Under the pieces are notes generated by a model. That model had not been told where the DNA came from, searched no databases, and saw nothing but the letters and a program-made list of their open reading frames with translations. A DNA stretch of 64,000 nucleotides, taken from Nonomuraea helvata. Its GTDB lineage: Bacteria > Actinomycetota > Actinomycetes > Streptosporangiales > Streptosporangiaceae. Where the stretch lies: assembly GCF_039535785.1 (NCBI RefSeq), contig NZ_BAAAXV010000008.1, positions 1-64,000 of the forward strand, in the 5' to 3' direction. The translations under genes were made by a program, and so were the position numbers. Each line of letters starts with the position of its first letter. Positions within the stretch are counted from its first letter, which is position 1. Positions 15,650 to 24,344 of the stretch are shown in pieces.

Positions 15650-17001
15650 TCTGGCGCAGCCTCCGCACCCGCCTCACGCTCCTGGTCGCGGCGGCGGTCG
15701 CGCTCGCCATCGCGGTCAGCGCGGGCGCGTGCTTCATGATCGTGCGCAAGCAGCTCTACGACCAGGTGGACTTCGAGCTGAAGCACAAGAGCGACCTTCC
15801 CTGGCTCATGCAGAATTGCGGGCCCACGCCCGAACCCGCGGGACCTTACGGCCCGCCCCAGGCGACGCAGATCATCTACAGCGACGGCCGCCCCACCTGC
15901 TACTTGGGAGTCGCACTGAAGGTCACGCAGGAGGATCGTGACATCGCGTCGCAAGGCGGCAGGCCGCACTTCCACAACGGCCTGGCCGAGGACGGCTCGC
16001 CCATGCGCATCGTCACCGCCCAGGTCGGCCCGGGAATGGCCGTCATGGACGCCCGGCCGATCGGCCGCCTGCAGAACACTCTTCGCAACGTGGCACTGCT
16101 GCTGGGCGTGGTCTCGGCCCTCGGCGTGATCGGCGCGGGCACCGCGGGGCTGCTCATCGCCCGCACGGCCCTGCGCCCCGTGGGCCGACTCACCAAGGCG
16201 GTGGAGCACATAGCGCAGACCGAGGACCTCGGCACCCGCATCCCCGTCGAGGGCGACGACGAGATCGCCCGCCTGTCCTCCTCCTTCAACGCCATGACCG
16301 CCGCCCTGGCCGGATCACGCGAGCGCCAGAAGCAGCTCGTCGCCGACGCCGGCCACGAGCTGCGAACACCCCTGACCACCCTCCGCACCAACATCGACCT
16401 CCTCCTCCGCAGCGAGCAGACAGGCCGCAGCCTCGACCCCAAGGCCAAGGAGCGCCTGCTGGTCAACGTCAAGGCGCAGTTCGCCGAGCTGTCCACGCTG
16501 GTCGCCGACCTCCTCCAGCTCGCGCGCGGCGACACCGAGCACGAGCCGCACGTGGAGCTGGGCTTCCACGAGGTCGTGACGGCGGCCGTCGAGCGGGCCA
16601 GGCTGCGCGGCGCCGAGGTGGTCACCGAGCTCGGCCCCTGGTACGTCGTCGGCAGCGCCACCTCACTCGAACGCGCCGTGCTCAACCTCATCGACAACGC
16701 CGCCAAGTTCAGCCCCGGCGGCCAGGTCGAGGTGCGGCTGCGCGGCGGCCGGCTGACCGTGCGCGACCACGGCCCCGGGCTGCCCCAAGAGGAGCTGCCG
16801 CACGTCTTCGAGCGGTTCTGGCGCTCGCCGTCCGCCCGCGGCCTGCCGGGGTCCGGGCTGGGGCTGGCGATCGTGGCGCAGGCCGTCGCGGAGGCCGGAG
16901 GAGAGGTACGTCTCGCGAACGCGCCAGGTGGCGGGGCCATCGCGACGATGGAGCTGCCGGGAACTCTCATGCGCAGCTCAGAAACGGATAAGTCCCATTA
17001 A
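15646..17001 (+). CDS. Sensor histidine kinase
   Basis: 451 residues from GTG 15646, which overlaps the regulator stop. It has a transmembrane helix near residues 10-33 and an extracytoplasmic sensor of ~110 residues. A second helix (VALLLGVVSALGVIGAG...) is followed by HAMP. HisKA has the phospho-accepting His237 in AGHELRTPLTT. HATPase has N-box NLIDNAAKFSP, G1 DHGPGLP and G2 GSGLGLAIV. All catalytic boxes are intact. It phosphorylates the OmpR partner. The sensor has few Cys residues and no domain I recognise. The open frame continues far upstream but that is only a G+C effect. Confidence 0.95.
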   Translation: MIWRSLRTRLTLLVAAAVALAIAVSAGACFMIVRKQLYDQVDFELKHKSDLPWLMQNCGPTPEPAGPYGPPQATQIIYSDGRPTCYLGVALKVTQEDRDIASQGGRPHFHNGLAEDGSPMRIVTAQVGPGMAVMDARPIGRLQNTLRNVALLLGVVSALGVIGAGTAGLLIARTALRPVGRLTKAVEHIAQTEDLGTRIPVEGDDEIARLSSSFNAMTAALAGSRERQKQLVADAGHELRTPLTTLRTNIDLLLRSEQTGRSLDPKAKERLLVNVKAQFAELSTLVADLLQLARGDTEHEPHVELGFHEVVTAAVERARLRGAEVVTELGPWYVVGSATSLERAVLNLIDNAAKFSPGGQVEVRLRGGRLTVRDHGPGLPQEELPHVFERFWRSPSARGLPGSGLGLAIVAQAVAEAGGEVRLANAPGGGAIATMELPGTLMRSSETDKSH

Positions 17002-17026
17002 ATGACTGCCCCTTGAGCTATGGGGC

Positions 17027-18202
17027 ATGGAGACAACAGCAGTAAGGACGCGCCTGGTCGAGGTGGTCGTCCCGGTCCACAACGAGCAGCGGGCGCTCCG
17101 CGCGAGCATCACCCGGCTGCAGACCTACCTCACCGGGAACTTCCCGTACGGCTTCCGCATCACGATCGCCGACAACGCCAGCACCGACAACACCTGGCAG
17201 ATCGCCACCGAGCTCGCCAAGGAGCTCGCCCACGTACGGGCCGTGCACCTCGACGAGAAGGGCCGCGGCCGGGCGCTGCGCACGGTCTGGTCGGGGAGCG
17301 AGGCGGACGTCGTCAGCTACATGGACGTGGACCTGTCCACGGACCTGGACGCGTTCCTGCCGCTGGTCGCGCCCCTGCTGTCCGGCCACAGCGACCTCGC
17401 CATCGGCACCCGCCTGGCCAGGGCGTCGAGAGTGGAGCGGGGGCCGAAGCGCGAGTTCATCTCCCGCTCGTACAACCTGCTGCTCCGCTCCGTGATGGGC
17501 GCCGGCTTCTCGGACGCGCAGTGCGGGTTCAAGGCCGTGCGTACGGAGATCGCGCAGGCGCTGCTGCCCGGTGTGGAGGACGAGCAGTGGTTCTTCGACA
17601 CCGAGCTGCTGCTGCTCGCCGAGCGGCACGGCCTGCGCATCCACGAGGTGCCCGTGGACTGGGTGGACGATCCGGACAGCCGCGTCGACATCGTTCAGAC
17701 CGCGCTCGACGACCTGCGCGGCCTGGCCAGGGTGGCGCGCAGGACGCTGTGGGGGGCGGCCCGCGTCCCCGTGCCCGCCCGGGTCGAGCGCGCCGAGCTG
17801 CCGAAGGGGATGGCCAGGCAGCTGCCCAGGTTCGCGATCGTGGGCGCGGTGAGCACGGCGGCCTACCTCGTGCTCTACTCGCTGCTGCGGCAGATCGTCC
17901 CGCCGCTGACGGCCAACGCGGTCGCGCTGCTCGTGACGGCCGTGGCCAACACCGCCGCGAACCGCCGCTTCACCTTCGGCGTCAAGGGCTCGGGAGGCGC
18001 GCTGCGCCACCAGTTCGAGGGACTGATCGCCTTCCTCGTCGGCCTGGTGCTCACCTCGGGGACCCTGTCGCTCCTGCCTGCCGGGGTCTCCCACGGCGTC
18101 GAGTTGGTCGCGGTCATCGTCGCGAACGCCGCCGCCACGCTCGTACGCTTCCTGCTGCTGCGTGTCTGGGTGTTCAACCCCCGAAGGAGGACTGCCCGAT
18201 GA
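17027..18202 (+). CDS. GT2 glycosyltransferase fused to a GtrA-like membrane domain
   Basis: 391 residues. Residues ~10-240 are a family 2 transferase like dolichyl-phosphate glucose/mannose synthases: VVVPVHNEQ, ADNASTDNT, the DXD-type MDVDLSTDLDAF, DAQCGFKAVR. Residues ~265-385 are a GtrA-type domain with about four membrane helices. Such fusions make a polyprenyl-phosphate sugar and may help flip it across the membrane. The next gene, a GT39-like transferase that uses polyprenyl-phosphate sugars, overlaps the stop by ATGA (18199-18202). The two-component pair ends 25 nt upstream, so all four genes may be one unit. Confidence 0.92.
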   Translation: METTAVRTRLVEVVVPVHNEQRALRASITRLQTYLTGNFPYGFRITIADNASTDNTWQIATELAKELAHVRAVHLDEKGRGRALRTVWSGSEADVVSYMDVDLSTDLDAFLPLVAPLLSGHSDLAIGTRLARASRVERGPKREFISRSYNLLLRSVMGAGFSDAQCGFKAVRTEIAQALLPGVEDEQWFFDTELLLLAERHGLRIHEVPVDWVDDPDSRVDIVQTALDDLRGLARVARRTLWGAARVPVPARVERAELPKGMARQLPRFAIVGAVSTAAYLVLYSLLRQIVPPLTANAVALLVTAVANTAANRRFTFGVKGSGGALRHQFEGLIAFLVGLVLTSGTLSLLPAGVSHGVELVAVIVANAAATLVRFLLLRVWVFNPRRRTAR

Positions 18203-20223
18203 CCGCCACCGCCGAACGGCCCGCGCACCGGATCCCCGTGGACCGCGGACGGGCCGCCCGCGTCTTCCTCGGCGCCGCGGAGGACCCGCGCTGGTCGCGG
18301 CCCGCGCTCTGGGGGGTGCTCGCGGTCGCGTTCGTCCTCTACGCGTGGGGGCTGAGCGGCGACGCCAACCAGTACTACGCCGCCGCCGTCCTGTCCGGCA
18401 CCCAGAGCTGGAAGGCGTTCTTCTTCGGCGCCCTGGACGCCGGATCGTTCATCACCGTGGACAAGCCGCCTCTGGCGCTGTGGGTGATGGGGCTGTCCGC
18501 GCGGATCTTCGGGTACGGCACGTGGAGCATGCTGCTGCCGCAGGCGCTGGCCGGGGTGGCCGCCGTCGGCCTGGTCTTCTCCGCCGTACGCCGTGCCTTT
18601 TCCGGGGCCTTCTCCGGAGGGCGGTACGCGCACACAGCCGCGCTGGTGGCGGCCGTGGTCATGACGCTCACCCCGATCACCGTGGCGATCAACCGGGACA
18701 ACAACCCCGACACGGTCCTCGTGCTGCTGCTGGTGCTGGCGGCCTGGTTCTGCCTGGAGTCGCTGCGTACCGGGCGGCTGCGGTCGCTGGTGGTGTGCGC
18801 GCTCTTCGTGGGGCTGGCCTTCAACACGAAGATGCTGCAGGCCTATCTCGTGGTGCCGGCGTTCGCGCCGGCGTACCTGGTGTGCGCCCGTCTCTCCTGG
18901 GCGAAGCGCGTGGGGCATCTGCTCGCGGCCGGCGCCGTCATGGCGGTGTCGAGCGCCTGGTGGATGCTGATCGTCGACCTCATGCCCGCCGGTTCCCGTC
19001 CCTACGTCGGCGGCTCGACGGACAACTCCGTCTGGGACCTGGTGATCGGCTACAACGGCCTGGGCCGCGTCTTCGGCGAGGGCCAGGGCCGGGGCGGCGG
19101 CGGGGGCGCCGGATTCGGCGGTGAGGCCGGGGCCGGGCGGCTGTTCAACGACATCGTGGCGGGGCAGATCTCCTGGCTGCTGCCATTCTGCGTGGTGGCG
19201 CTGGCGTTCGCCGTGGTCATGCGGGTGCGGCGGCTCCCGGACGGCCCGTCCGGCGCCGCCTGGCTGCTGTGGGGCGGCTGGCTGGCCGTCCACTACGTGG
19301 TGTTCAGCTTCTCCAGCGGCACCTTCCACCCGTACTACACGACCGCGATGGCTCCTGCCGTGGCGGCTCTGTGCGGGATGGGCGGGGTGATCATGTGGCA
19401 GGCGTACCGGCGGTCGCCGGCGTGGGCCTGGGCGCTGCCGCTGGCCGTGGCCGTGACGGGCGCCTGGTCGTTCGTGGTGCTGCGCCGCACGCCCGACTGG
19501 GCGCCGTGGCTGGCCTGGGTCGTGCTCGGGGCGACCTTGGTGGCCGTGGCGGGGCTGGTGCTGGCCAGGGTGCGGGCCCAGGTGACGGTCAGGATCGCGG
19601 CCGTCGCGCTGGCCGCGGCGGCGGTGGCGGGGCTGGCCGGTCCCGCCGCGTTCGCCGTCACGCCGCTGGGGTCGCAGGGGAACGGATCCAACCCGACCGC
19701 CGGGCCGAACACGGGAGGGATGGGCTTCGGCCGGATGGGCGGCCAGTTCCCCGCCGGCGAGTTCCGCGGCGGCCAGTTCCCCGGAGGCCCTGGTGGCGAG
19801 TTCCCCGGCGGGCAGGGACAGCCGCCCGGCCAGGAGGCCGGTTCGGGGACGGAACGGACCGGCCGGGCGGGCTTCATGGGCGGCGGCCCCGGCGGCGGGA
19901 TCAGCGACTCCATGGTCAAGTACCTCCTGGCGAACCAGGGCAAGGCCACCTGGCTGGTCGCGGTGAACAGCTCCATGCAGGCGTCGCCGGTCATCCTGTC
20001 CACCGGTAAGCCCGTGCTCGCCATGGGCGGCTTCACCGGCAGCGATCCCGCCATGACCGTGGACCGTCTCAAGGAGCTCGTCTCCTCCGGACAGCTGCGC
20101 TACGTCATGTCGGGCGGCGACCGCGGCGGCCCGGACAGGGGCGACACCGGGGTGAGCACGTACGTACAGGAGAACTGCACGGCCGTGGACGGGCAGGACG
20201 GCCTCTACGACTGCGCCACGTAA
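18199..20223 (+). CDS. GT39/ArnT-like membrane glycosyltransferase
   Basis: 674 residues from ATG 18199 (AAGGAGG at 18184-18190). About 11-13 membrane helices occur in the first two-thirds. The N-terminal periplasmic loop has GDANQYYAAAVLSGTQSWK and ITVDKPPLALWVMG, typical of the PMT/ArnT family; the catalytic Asp is in that first loop. A Gly-rich insert (GEGQGRGGGGGAGFGG) and a second one with repeated QFPGG/EFPGG units precede a soluble ~110-residue C-terminal domain. The enzyme probably moves a sugar from the GT2 product onto a cell-wall or protein acceptor outside the membrane. The acceptor is unknown. Confidence 0.9.
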   Translation: MTATAERPAHRIPVDRGRAARVFLGAAEDPRWSRPALWGVLAVAFVLYAWGLSGDANQYYAAAVLSGTQSWKAFFFGALDAGSFITVDKPPLALWVMGLSARIFGYGTWSMLLPQALAGVAAVGLVFSAVRRAFSGAFSGGRYAHTAALVAAVVMTLTPITVAINRDNNPDTVLVLLLVLAAWFCLESLRTGRLRSLVVCALFVGLAFNTKMLQAYLVVPAFAPAYLVCARLSWAKRVGHLLAAGAVMAVSSAWWMLIVDLMPAGSRPYVGGSTDNSVWDLVIGYNGLGRVFGEGQGRGGGGGAGFGGEAGAGRLFNDIVAGQISWLLPFCVVALAFAVVMRVRRLPDGPSGAAWLLWGGWLAVHYVVFSFSSGTFHPYYTTAMAPAVAALCGMGGVIMWQAYRRSPAWAWALPLAVAVTGAWSFVVLRRTPDWAPWLAWVVLGATLVAVAGLVLARVRAQVTVRIAAVALAAAAVAGLAGPAAFAVTPLGSQGNGSNPTAGPNTGGMGFGRMGGQFPAGEFRGGQFPGGPGGEFPGGQGQPPGQEAGSGTERTGRAGFMGGGPGGGISDSMVKYLLANQGKATWLVAVNSSMQASPVILSTGKPVLAMGGFTGSDPAMTVDRLKELVSSGQLRYVMSGGDRGGPDRGDTGVSTYVQENCTAVDGQDGLYDCAT

Positions 20224-20264
20224 CCGCGGACGGGGGCCGGCGCGGGTGGCGTGAAATGTGAGCC

Positions 20265-20292
20265 TTGACAACGATGTCAATCGCATTATTGA
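20265..20292 (+). promoter_or_regulatory. ABC-transporter promoter with LacI-type operator
   Basis: TTGACA (20265-20270), ACGA, TGTCAA (20275-20280): a 16-bp near-palindrome containing the -35 box. TATTGA (20287-20292) is a weak -10 box 7 nt before ATG 20300. The core GACAACGATGTC matches the GACAGCGCTGTC site at 63744-63755. Repression by a LacI-family protein is inferred. Confidence 0.5.
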
Positions 20293-20299
20293 TGTTCTT

Positions 20300-21109
20300 A
20301 TGGCCGTACCGTTGATCGCCGCCCGCGAGATCGTGAAGAGCTACGGCCACGTCGAGGCGTTGCGCGGCGCCGACTTCACCCTGCGGCCCGGCGAGGTGGT
20401 CGCGCTGATCGGCGACAACGGCGCGGGCAAGTCCACGCTGGCGAAGATCCTCTCAGGCGTCGAACGCCCGGACGAGGGGACGATCGAGATCGACGGCGAG
20501 CCGGTGGCGTTCGGGTCGGTCGAGGAGGCGAGGAGCGCCGGTATCGAGACCGTCTATCAGGACCTCGCGCTCTGCGCCGACCTCAGCCCCGCCGCCAACT
20601 TCTTCCTCGGCAGGGAACGCCTCAAGCCCGGCCTCCTCGGCCTGCTCGGCGTGCTCGACAACGCCGCCATGCGCCGCGCCGCGCAGGAGGCCTGCGAACG
20701 GCTCGGCGTGCGGCTCGCGTCCCAGACCACGCCCGTCTCCGCGCTGTCCGGCGGGCAGCGGCAGGGGGTCGCGGTGGCCAGGGCGGTGACGTGGGCGCGG
20801 CGGGCGGTGTTCATGGACGAGCCCACCGCCGCGCTCGGCGTCGTGCAGACCCGGCTCGTGCTCGACCTCATCCGGAGCGTACGCGACTCGGGCGTGTCGG
20901 TCGTGCTGATCAGCCACAACATGCAGGACGTGAAGGCTGTGTCGGACCGGGTCGAGGTGCTGCGGTTAGGACGCAGGGTGGCCCGGTTCGACACCGCGAA
21001 CGTCTCGATGGAGGAGCTGGTCGGTGCCATGACCGGCGCGCTCGGCGCACAGGAGGACGGCGGGCCGGGGGTTCCCGGGCAGGACGGCGAGCGGGGGCGC
21101 GGCGCATGA
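20300..21109 (+). CDS. Sugar ABC transporter, ATP-binding protein
   Basis: 269 residues, one nucleotide-binding domain. Walker A is GDNGAGKST (about 38-46), the Q-loop is VYQDLAL, the signature is LSGGQRQG and Walker B is AVFMDEPTAAL, with the H-loop at LISHN. It is half the size of RbsA/XylG-type double ATPases but pairs with an RbsC-like permease, as in the FrcA/single-domain variants. A GTG at 20258 would extend the frame, but it lies upstream of the -35 box. ATG 20300 fits the leaderless promoter. Its stop overlaps the permease start (ATGA). Confidence 0.93.
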   Translation: MAVPLIAAREIVKSYGHVEALRGADFTLRPGEVVALIGDNGAGKSTLAKILSGVERPDEGTIEIDGEPVAFGSVEEARSAGIETVYQDLALCADLSPAANFFLGRERLKPGLLGLLGVLDNAAMRRAAQEACERLGVRLASQTTPVSALSGGQRQGVAVARAVTWARRAVFMDEPTAALGVVQTRLVLDLIRSVRDSGVSVVLISHNMQDVKAVSDRVEVLRLGRRVARFDTANVSMEELVGAMTGALGAQEDGGPGVPGQDGERGRGA

Positions 21110-22053
21110 AGGGCGTGCGGCTGGGCCGGCTGCAGGTCGTGTGGATCGGCCTGGTGCTGCTCGCGCTGCTGGCGGCGTTCTCGGCCCTGGCGCCGCGCAC
21201 GTTCCCGACCGCGTTCAACCTGCTCAACCTGGTCAGCGACGCCGCCATCCTGCTGCTGCTCGCCACCGGCATGACGTACGTGATCATCACCGCGGGGATC
21301 GACCTGTCGGTGGGCGGGGTGCTGGTGTTCTCGGCCGTGGCGGCCGCCGAGGTCATGGACGCGACCGGCTCGCTGCTCCTCGGCACGCTGGCCGCGCTCG
21401 TCACGGGGCTGGCGTGGGGCGTGCTGAACGGCGTGCTGATCGCCCTGGGCCGCATCCCGGCGCTCATCGTGACGCTCGGGACGCTCGGCATGTCGCTCGG
21501 CGGCGCGCTGCTGCTCACCGGCGGCGTCGATCTGCGTGCCCCGACGGACCTGAACCTCGGTCTCGGCCTGGCGCGCTGGCTCGGCGTGCCGCTGATCGTG
21601 TGGATCTGCGCCGCCATCACGGCCGTCCTCGCCCTCATGCTCGCCTACACGCGTTTCGGGCGGCACACGTACGCGATCGGGTCCAACGCCGAGGCCGCCA
21701 GGCGCGGCGGCGTGGCCGTGCACGGGCACCTGATCAGGGTGTACGGCCTGGCGGGGCTGCTGGCCGGGCTGGCCGGGCAGCTGTCGCTCGCCAAGTACGG
21801 CATCACCGGCGTGTCCGCGCACTCCACCGACAACCTGCAGGCCATCGCGGCCGTGGTGATCGGCGGAACGTCCCTCTTCGGCGGCGTGGGGACGGTGGCC
21901 GGGACGGTCATCGGGGTGTTCATCCCGGTCGTGCTGCAGAACGGGTTCCAGATCCTGGGCGTGCGGCCGTTCTGGCAGCAGGTGGTGGTCGGCGCCGTGC
22001 TCGTGGCGGCCGTCTACGTCGACCAGTGGAGGCGCAGGGCCCGGGACCAGTAG
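21106..22053 (+). CDS. Sugar ABC transporter permease (RbsC type)
   Basis: 315 residues with about eight to ten membrane helices. Family signatures are TGMTYVIITAGIDLSVGGVL near the N-terminus, the coupling stretch YAIGSNAEAARRGGVAV, and VIGGTSLFGGVGTVAGTVIG. It forms the membrane channel with the upstream ATPase. The ATG at 21106 overlaps the ATPase stop, and the binding-protein gene follows after 14 nt. The substrate is a monosaccharide or polyol by family; which one cannot be told. Confidence 0.94.
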   Translation: MKGVRLGRLQVVWIGLVLLALLAAFSALAPRTFPTAFNLLNLVSDAAILLLLATGMTYVIITAGIDLSVGGVLVFSAVAAAEVMDATGSLLLGTLAALVTGLAWGVLNGVLIALGRIPALIVTLGTLGMSLGGALLLTGGVDLRAPTDLNLGLGLARWLGVPLIVWICAAITAVLALMLAYTRFGRHTYAIGSNAEAARRGGVAVHGHLIRVYGLAGLLAGLAGQLSLAKYGITGVSAHSTDNLQAIAAVVIGGTSLFGGVGTVAGTVIGVFIPVVLQNGFQILGVRPFWQQVVVGAVLVAAVYVDQWRRRARDQ

Positions 22054-22067
22054 GAGGAGGCACCACG

Positions 22068-23039
22068 ATGCGCAAGGCTGTGGCAGCTCTTGGAGCGCTG
22101 CTGACGATCGCCGCCTGCGGCGGGCAGGGCGGGCAGGACGGGCAGGGCGGTGGGAGCGGGCAGATCAGGGTGACGCTCGTGCAGGGGCTGGCGGGGGAGG
22201 AGTTCTACGAGACCATGGCCTGCGGGGCGAAGGCCAAGGCCAAGGAGCTGGGCGTGGCGCTGGACGTCCAGGGGCCGCAGAAGTTCGACCCGACGCTGCA
22301 GACGCCGATCGTGAACTCCGTCGTCGCCTCCAAACCGGACGCCATGCTCATCGCGCCCACCGACGTCAAGGCCATGATCGCGCCCCTGACCCAGGCCAAG
22401 CAGCAGGGCATCAAGATCGTCCTGGTGGACACGGTGGTCGAGGACCAGAGCATCGGCCTGTCCAGGATCAGCACGGACAACGTCAAGGGCGGGGCGGCGG
22501 CGGCCAAGGCGCTGGCGGAGCAGATCGGTGACAAGGGCAAGGTGCTGGTGATCTCCACGGACCCGGGTGTCAGCACCGTGGACGCCCGGATCAAGGGTTT
22601 CGAGGAGGAGGTCAAGGCGTCGCATCCGGGGATGACGTACCTCGGGGTGCAGTACTCGCACAACGACGTCAGCGAGGCCTCCAAGATCGTCAACGCGGCC
22701 CTGGCGAAGGACCCCGACCTGGCCGGCGTGTTCGCCGCGAACCTCAACTCGGCCACCGGCGCCGGATCCGCCCTCCAGCAGGCCGGCAAGCTGGGGCAGG
22801 TCAAGATGGTCGGGTTCGACGCCGGTCCCGCTCAGGTCAAGCAGCTGAAGGACGGTGTCGTGCAGGCGCTCATCGCGCAATTGCCCGGCGACATCGGCGG
22901 CAAGGGCGTGGAGCAGGCGGTCGCCGCCGTCAAGGGGCAGCAGGTCACGCCGTCGATCCCCACGGACGCCACCATCGTCACGGCCAAGAACGTGGATCAG
23001 CCGGAGGTGCAGAAGGTCCTCTACAAGGCGGGCTGCTGA
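22068..23039 (+). CDS. Sugar-binding lipoprotein of the ABC transporter
   Basis: 323 residues. The signal peptide ends in a lipobox (LLTIAAC|G), so the mature protein is anchored to the outer face of the membrane by lipid on the Cys. A Gly/Gln-rich linker is followed by a type I periplasmic-binding fold (Peripla_BP_4): VTLVQGLAGEEFYETMACG, SKPDAMLIAPTDVKAM, VLVDTVVED, GVFAANLNSATGAGSAL. ATG 22068 has AGGAGGAGG 6-8 nt upstream. It is the last gene of the three-gene transporter operon. The order ATPase-permease-binding protein is less usual than binding protein first. Confidence 0.93.
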   Translation: MRKAVAALGALLTIAACGGQGGQDGQGGGSGQIRVTLVQGLAGEEFYETMACGAKAKAKELGVALDVQGPQKFDPTLQTPIVNSVVASKPDAMLIAPTDVKAMIAPLTQAKQQGIKIVLVDTVVEDQSIGLSRISTDNVKGGAAAAKALAEQIGDKGKVLVISTDPGVSTVDARIKGFEEEVKASHPGMTYLGVQYSHNDVSEASKIVNAALAKDPDLAGVFAANLNSATGAGSALQQAGKLGQVKMVGFDAGPAQVKQLKDGVVQALIAQLPGDIGGKGVEQAVAAVKGQQVTPSIPTDATIVTAKNVDQPEVQKVLYKAGC

Positions 23040-23058
23040 ACCCATGGCCGCCCGGCTC

Positions 23059-23078
23059 GCCCGCGACCCGAGGCGGGC
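23059..23078. terminator. G+C-rich hairpin after the ABC operon
   Basis: GCCCGC (23059-23064), an 8-nt loop, GCGGGC (23073-23078), with further imperfect pairing outside. It sits between convergent genes and could end transcription from both sides. There is no T-run. Confidence 0.4.
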
Positions 23079-23100
23079 CGGGGCCGTGTGCAGGCGCAGG

Positions 23101-23367
23101 TCAGGCGGGCAGGGCCGCGAGGAGGAAGGCGAGGCGGGCGGCGGCGGACTCGACGTCCTCCGCGGTGCCGAGGCGGTAGCCCCACGACGTGATGTAAGCG
23201 CCCTCGGCCGAGCATGTCACCGTCTCCGCCAGGGTGGCCGAGAAGCGGTTGCGGACCGACACGTAGGCCGGGTCGCTGGACAGGGCGAGGCTCTGGACCG
23301 ACAGGTCGGCGTGGCGACCCGCGTGCCAGGCGAACCGCTCGAGGCAGAGCGCGGTATCGAGCATCAT
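23101..23367 (-). CDS. Small protein of unknown function, downstream of the XRE regulator
   Basis: 88 residues: a soluble, mixed helical protein (MMLDTALCLERFAWHAGRHA at the start, then a likely strand region and a C-terminal helix AARLAFLLAALPA). I do not recognise the family. GGAGGT (rc of 23373-23378) is 5 nt before ATG 23367, which supports a real gene; a second ATG follows at once. The palindrome AGCAATTGCT (23422-23431) lies upstream. The same GCAATTGC motif is found before the other small gene of this group, suggesting shared control by the XRE protein. Confidence 0.7.
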   Translation of the reverse strand: MMLDTALCLERFAWHAGRHADLSVQSLALSSDPAYVSVRNRFSATLAETVTCSAEGAYITSWGYRLGTAEDVESAAARLAFLLAALPA

Positions 23368-23421
23368 GCGTCACCTCCGCAACGTCTCGCGACAGAATTG
23401 CACGATCTTGGGTGGGAGGCA

Positions 23422-23431
23422 AGCAATTGCT
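23422..23431. promoter_or_regulatory. GCAATTGC palindrome upstream of the 88-residue gene
   Basis: AGCAATTGCT is a perfect 10-bp palindrome in the 68-nt gap between the XRE gene and the small gene. A GAATTGC half-site is 24 nt away. It is a candidate operator for the XRE regulator. Confidence 0.35.
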
Positions 23432-23435
23432 GCGG

Positions 23436-24287
23436 TTAATGTGACGGTTGTTTGCGGTAATCGTGAAGAATCTTGAGGATGATGTCCCGTCCGGCCTCCT
23501 CGAGCTGCGCCACCTTCGCGTAGTCGTCGAAGGCCCGGACGTAGAAGGCGATGTCGTCCGGGTCGCGGAGGACCAGGTCTTTCGTCATGGTGGCCACCGA
23601 GACCATGGCCTCGTTGTAGATCCAGAAGCCGTTGATCGGGCTGGACGGCAGCTCGGAGCAGAAGGGGATCACGCCGAACTCCACGTTCGGCAGCGTACTG
23701 ACGGCGAGTAATCGGTCGAGCTGGCCGCGCATCACCTCGGGCGGCGCGAGGGCGGTGCGGAGCGCCGCCTCCGTCACCACGAACCTGAACGTCCGCGTCC
23801 GGTCGTAGAGGATCTCCTGGCGCTGCATCCGCACCCGCACCGCGGCGTCGATCTGGTCGGCGGCGCTGTAGAGACGCTTGACCTTGCGGAACACGTGCCT
23901 GGCGTACTCCGAGGTCTGCAGCAGGCCCACGATGATACCCGGCTCGAACACCCTGAACAGCTTCGTGCGCGCCTCCAGGTCGCGGATGTCCTCCTGGAGG
24001 GCGGCCAGGCCGCTGCGGTGGCGCTGCTTCCAGTCGTCGTGCCGCTCCAGCAGCGCGATGGCCTGCCTGATCAGCTCGTCCGTCGTGTCGGGTGAGGCGC
24101 GTACGGCCTGCGCCCACACGACCACGTCGTCCTCGGTGGCGGTCTGGCGGGCGTTCTCCAGGCGGGAGACCTTGGACGGCTGCCAGCGCAGCCGCTCGGC
24201 CAGCTCCTTGCCGGACAGATGTGCGGCCTCGCGCAGCTGGCGTAATTGGCCGCCGAGGTCGACACGCGCCTGCTGAAACGACGTCAC
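23436..24287 (-). CDS. XRE-family regulator with DUF5753 domain
   Basis: 283 residues. The N-terminus is a lambda-repressor-type helix-turn-helix (LGGQLRQLREAAHLSGKELAERLRWQPSKVSRLENARQ). The rest is the DUF5753 domain, with its usual EPGIIVGLLQTSEYARHVF and NVEFGVIPF stretches. This is the WhiJ/Scr1-like group, present in many copies in actinomycetes, often beside small DUF397-type or short acidic proteins. Such sets influence development and antibiotic production in streptomycetes; here the role is unknown. Small genes lie on both sides, on the same strand. Confidence 0.94.
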   Translation of the reverse strand: MTSFQQARVDLGGQLRQLREAAHLSGKELAERLRWQPSKVSRLENARQTATEDDVVVWAQAVRASPDTTDELIRQAIALLERHDDWKQRHRSGLAALQEDIRDLEARTKLFRVFEPGIIVGLLQTSEYARHVFRKVKRLYSAADQIDAAVRVRMQRQEILYDRTRTFRFVVTEAALRTALAPPEVMRGQLDRLLAVSTLPNVEFGVIPFCSELPSSPINGFWIYNEAMVSVATMTKDLVLRDPDDIAFYVRAFDDYAKVAQLEEAGRDIILKILHDYRKQPSH

Positions 24288-24344
24288 GCCGCAAGAGGCT
24301 AGCCCCGTGCGTGTCGATCATGCCAGGGCCCCAGGGAAATGTGA

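Noticed and set aside
17875..20286. 803-residue open frame on the minus strand
   Set aside because: Lies opposite the GT2 and GT39 genes; the product is His/Arg/Gly-rich noise.
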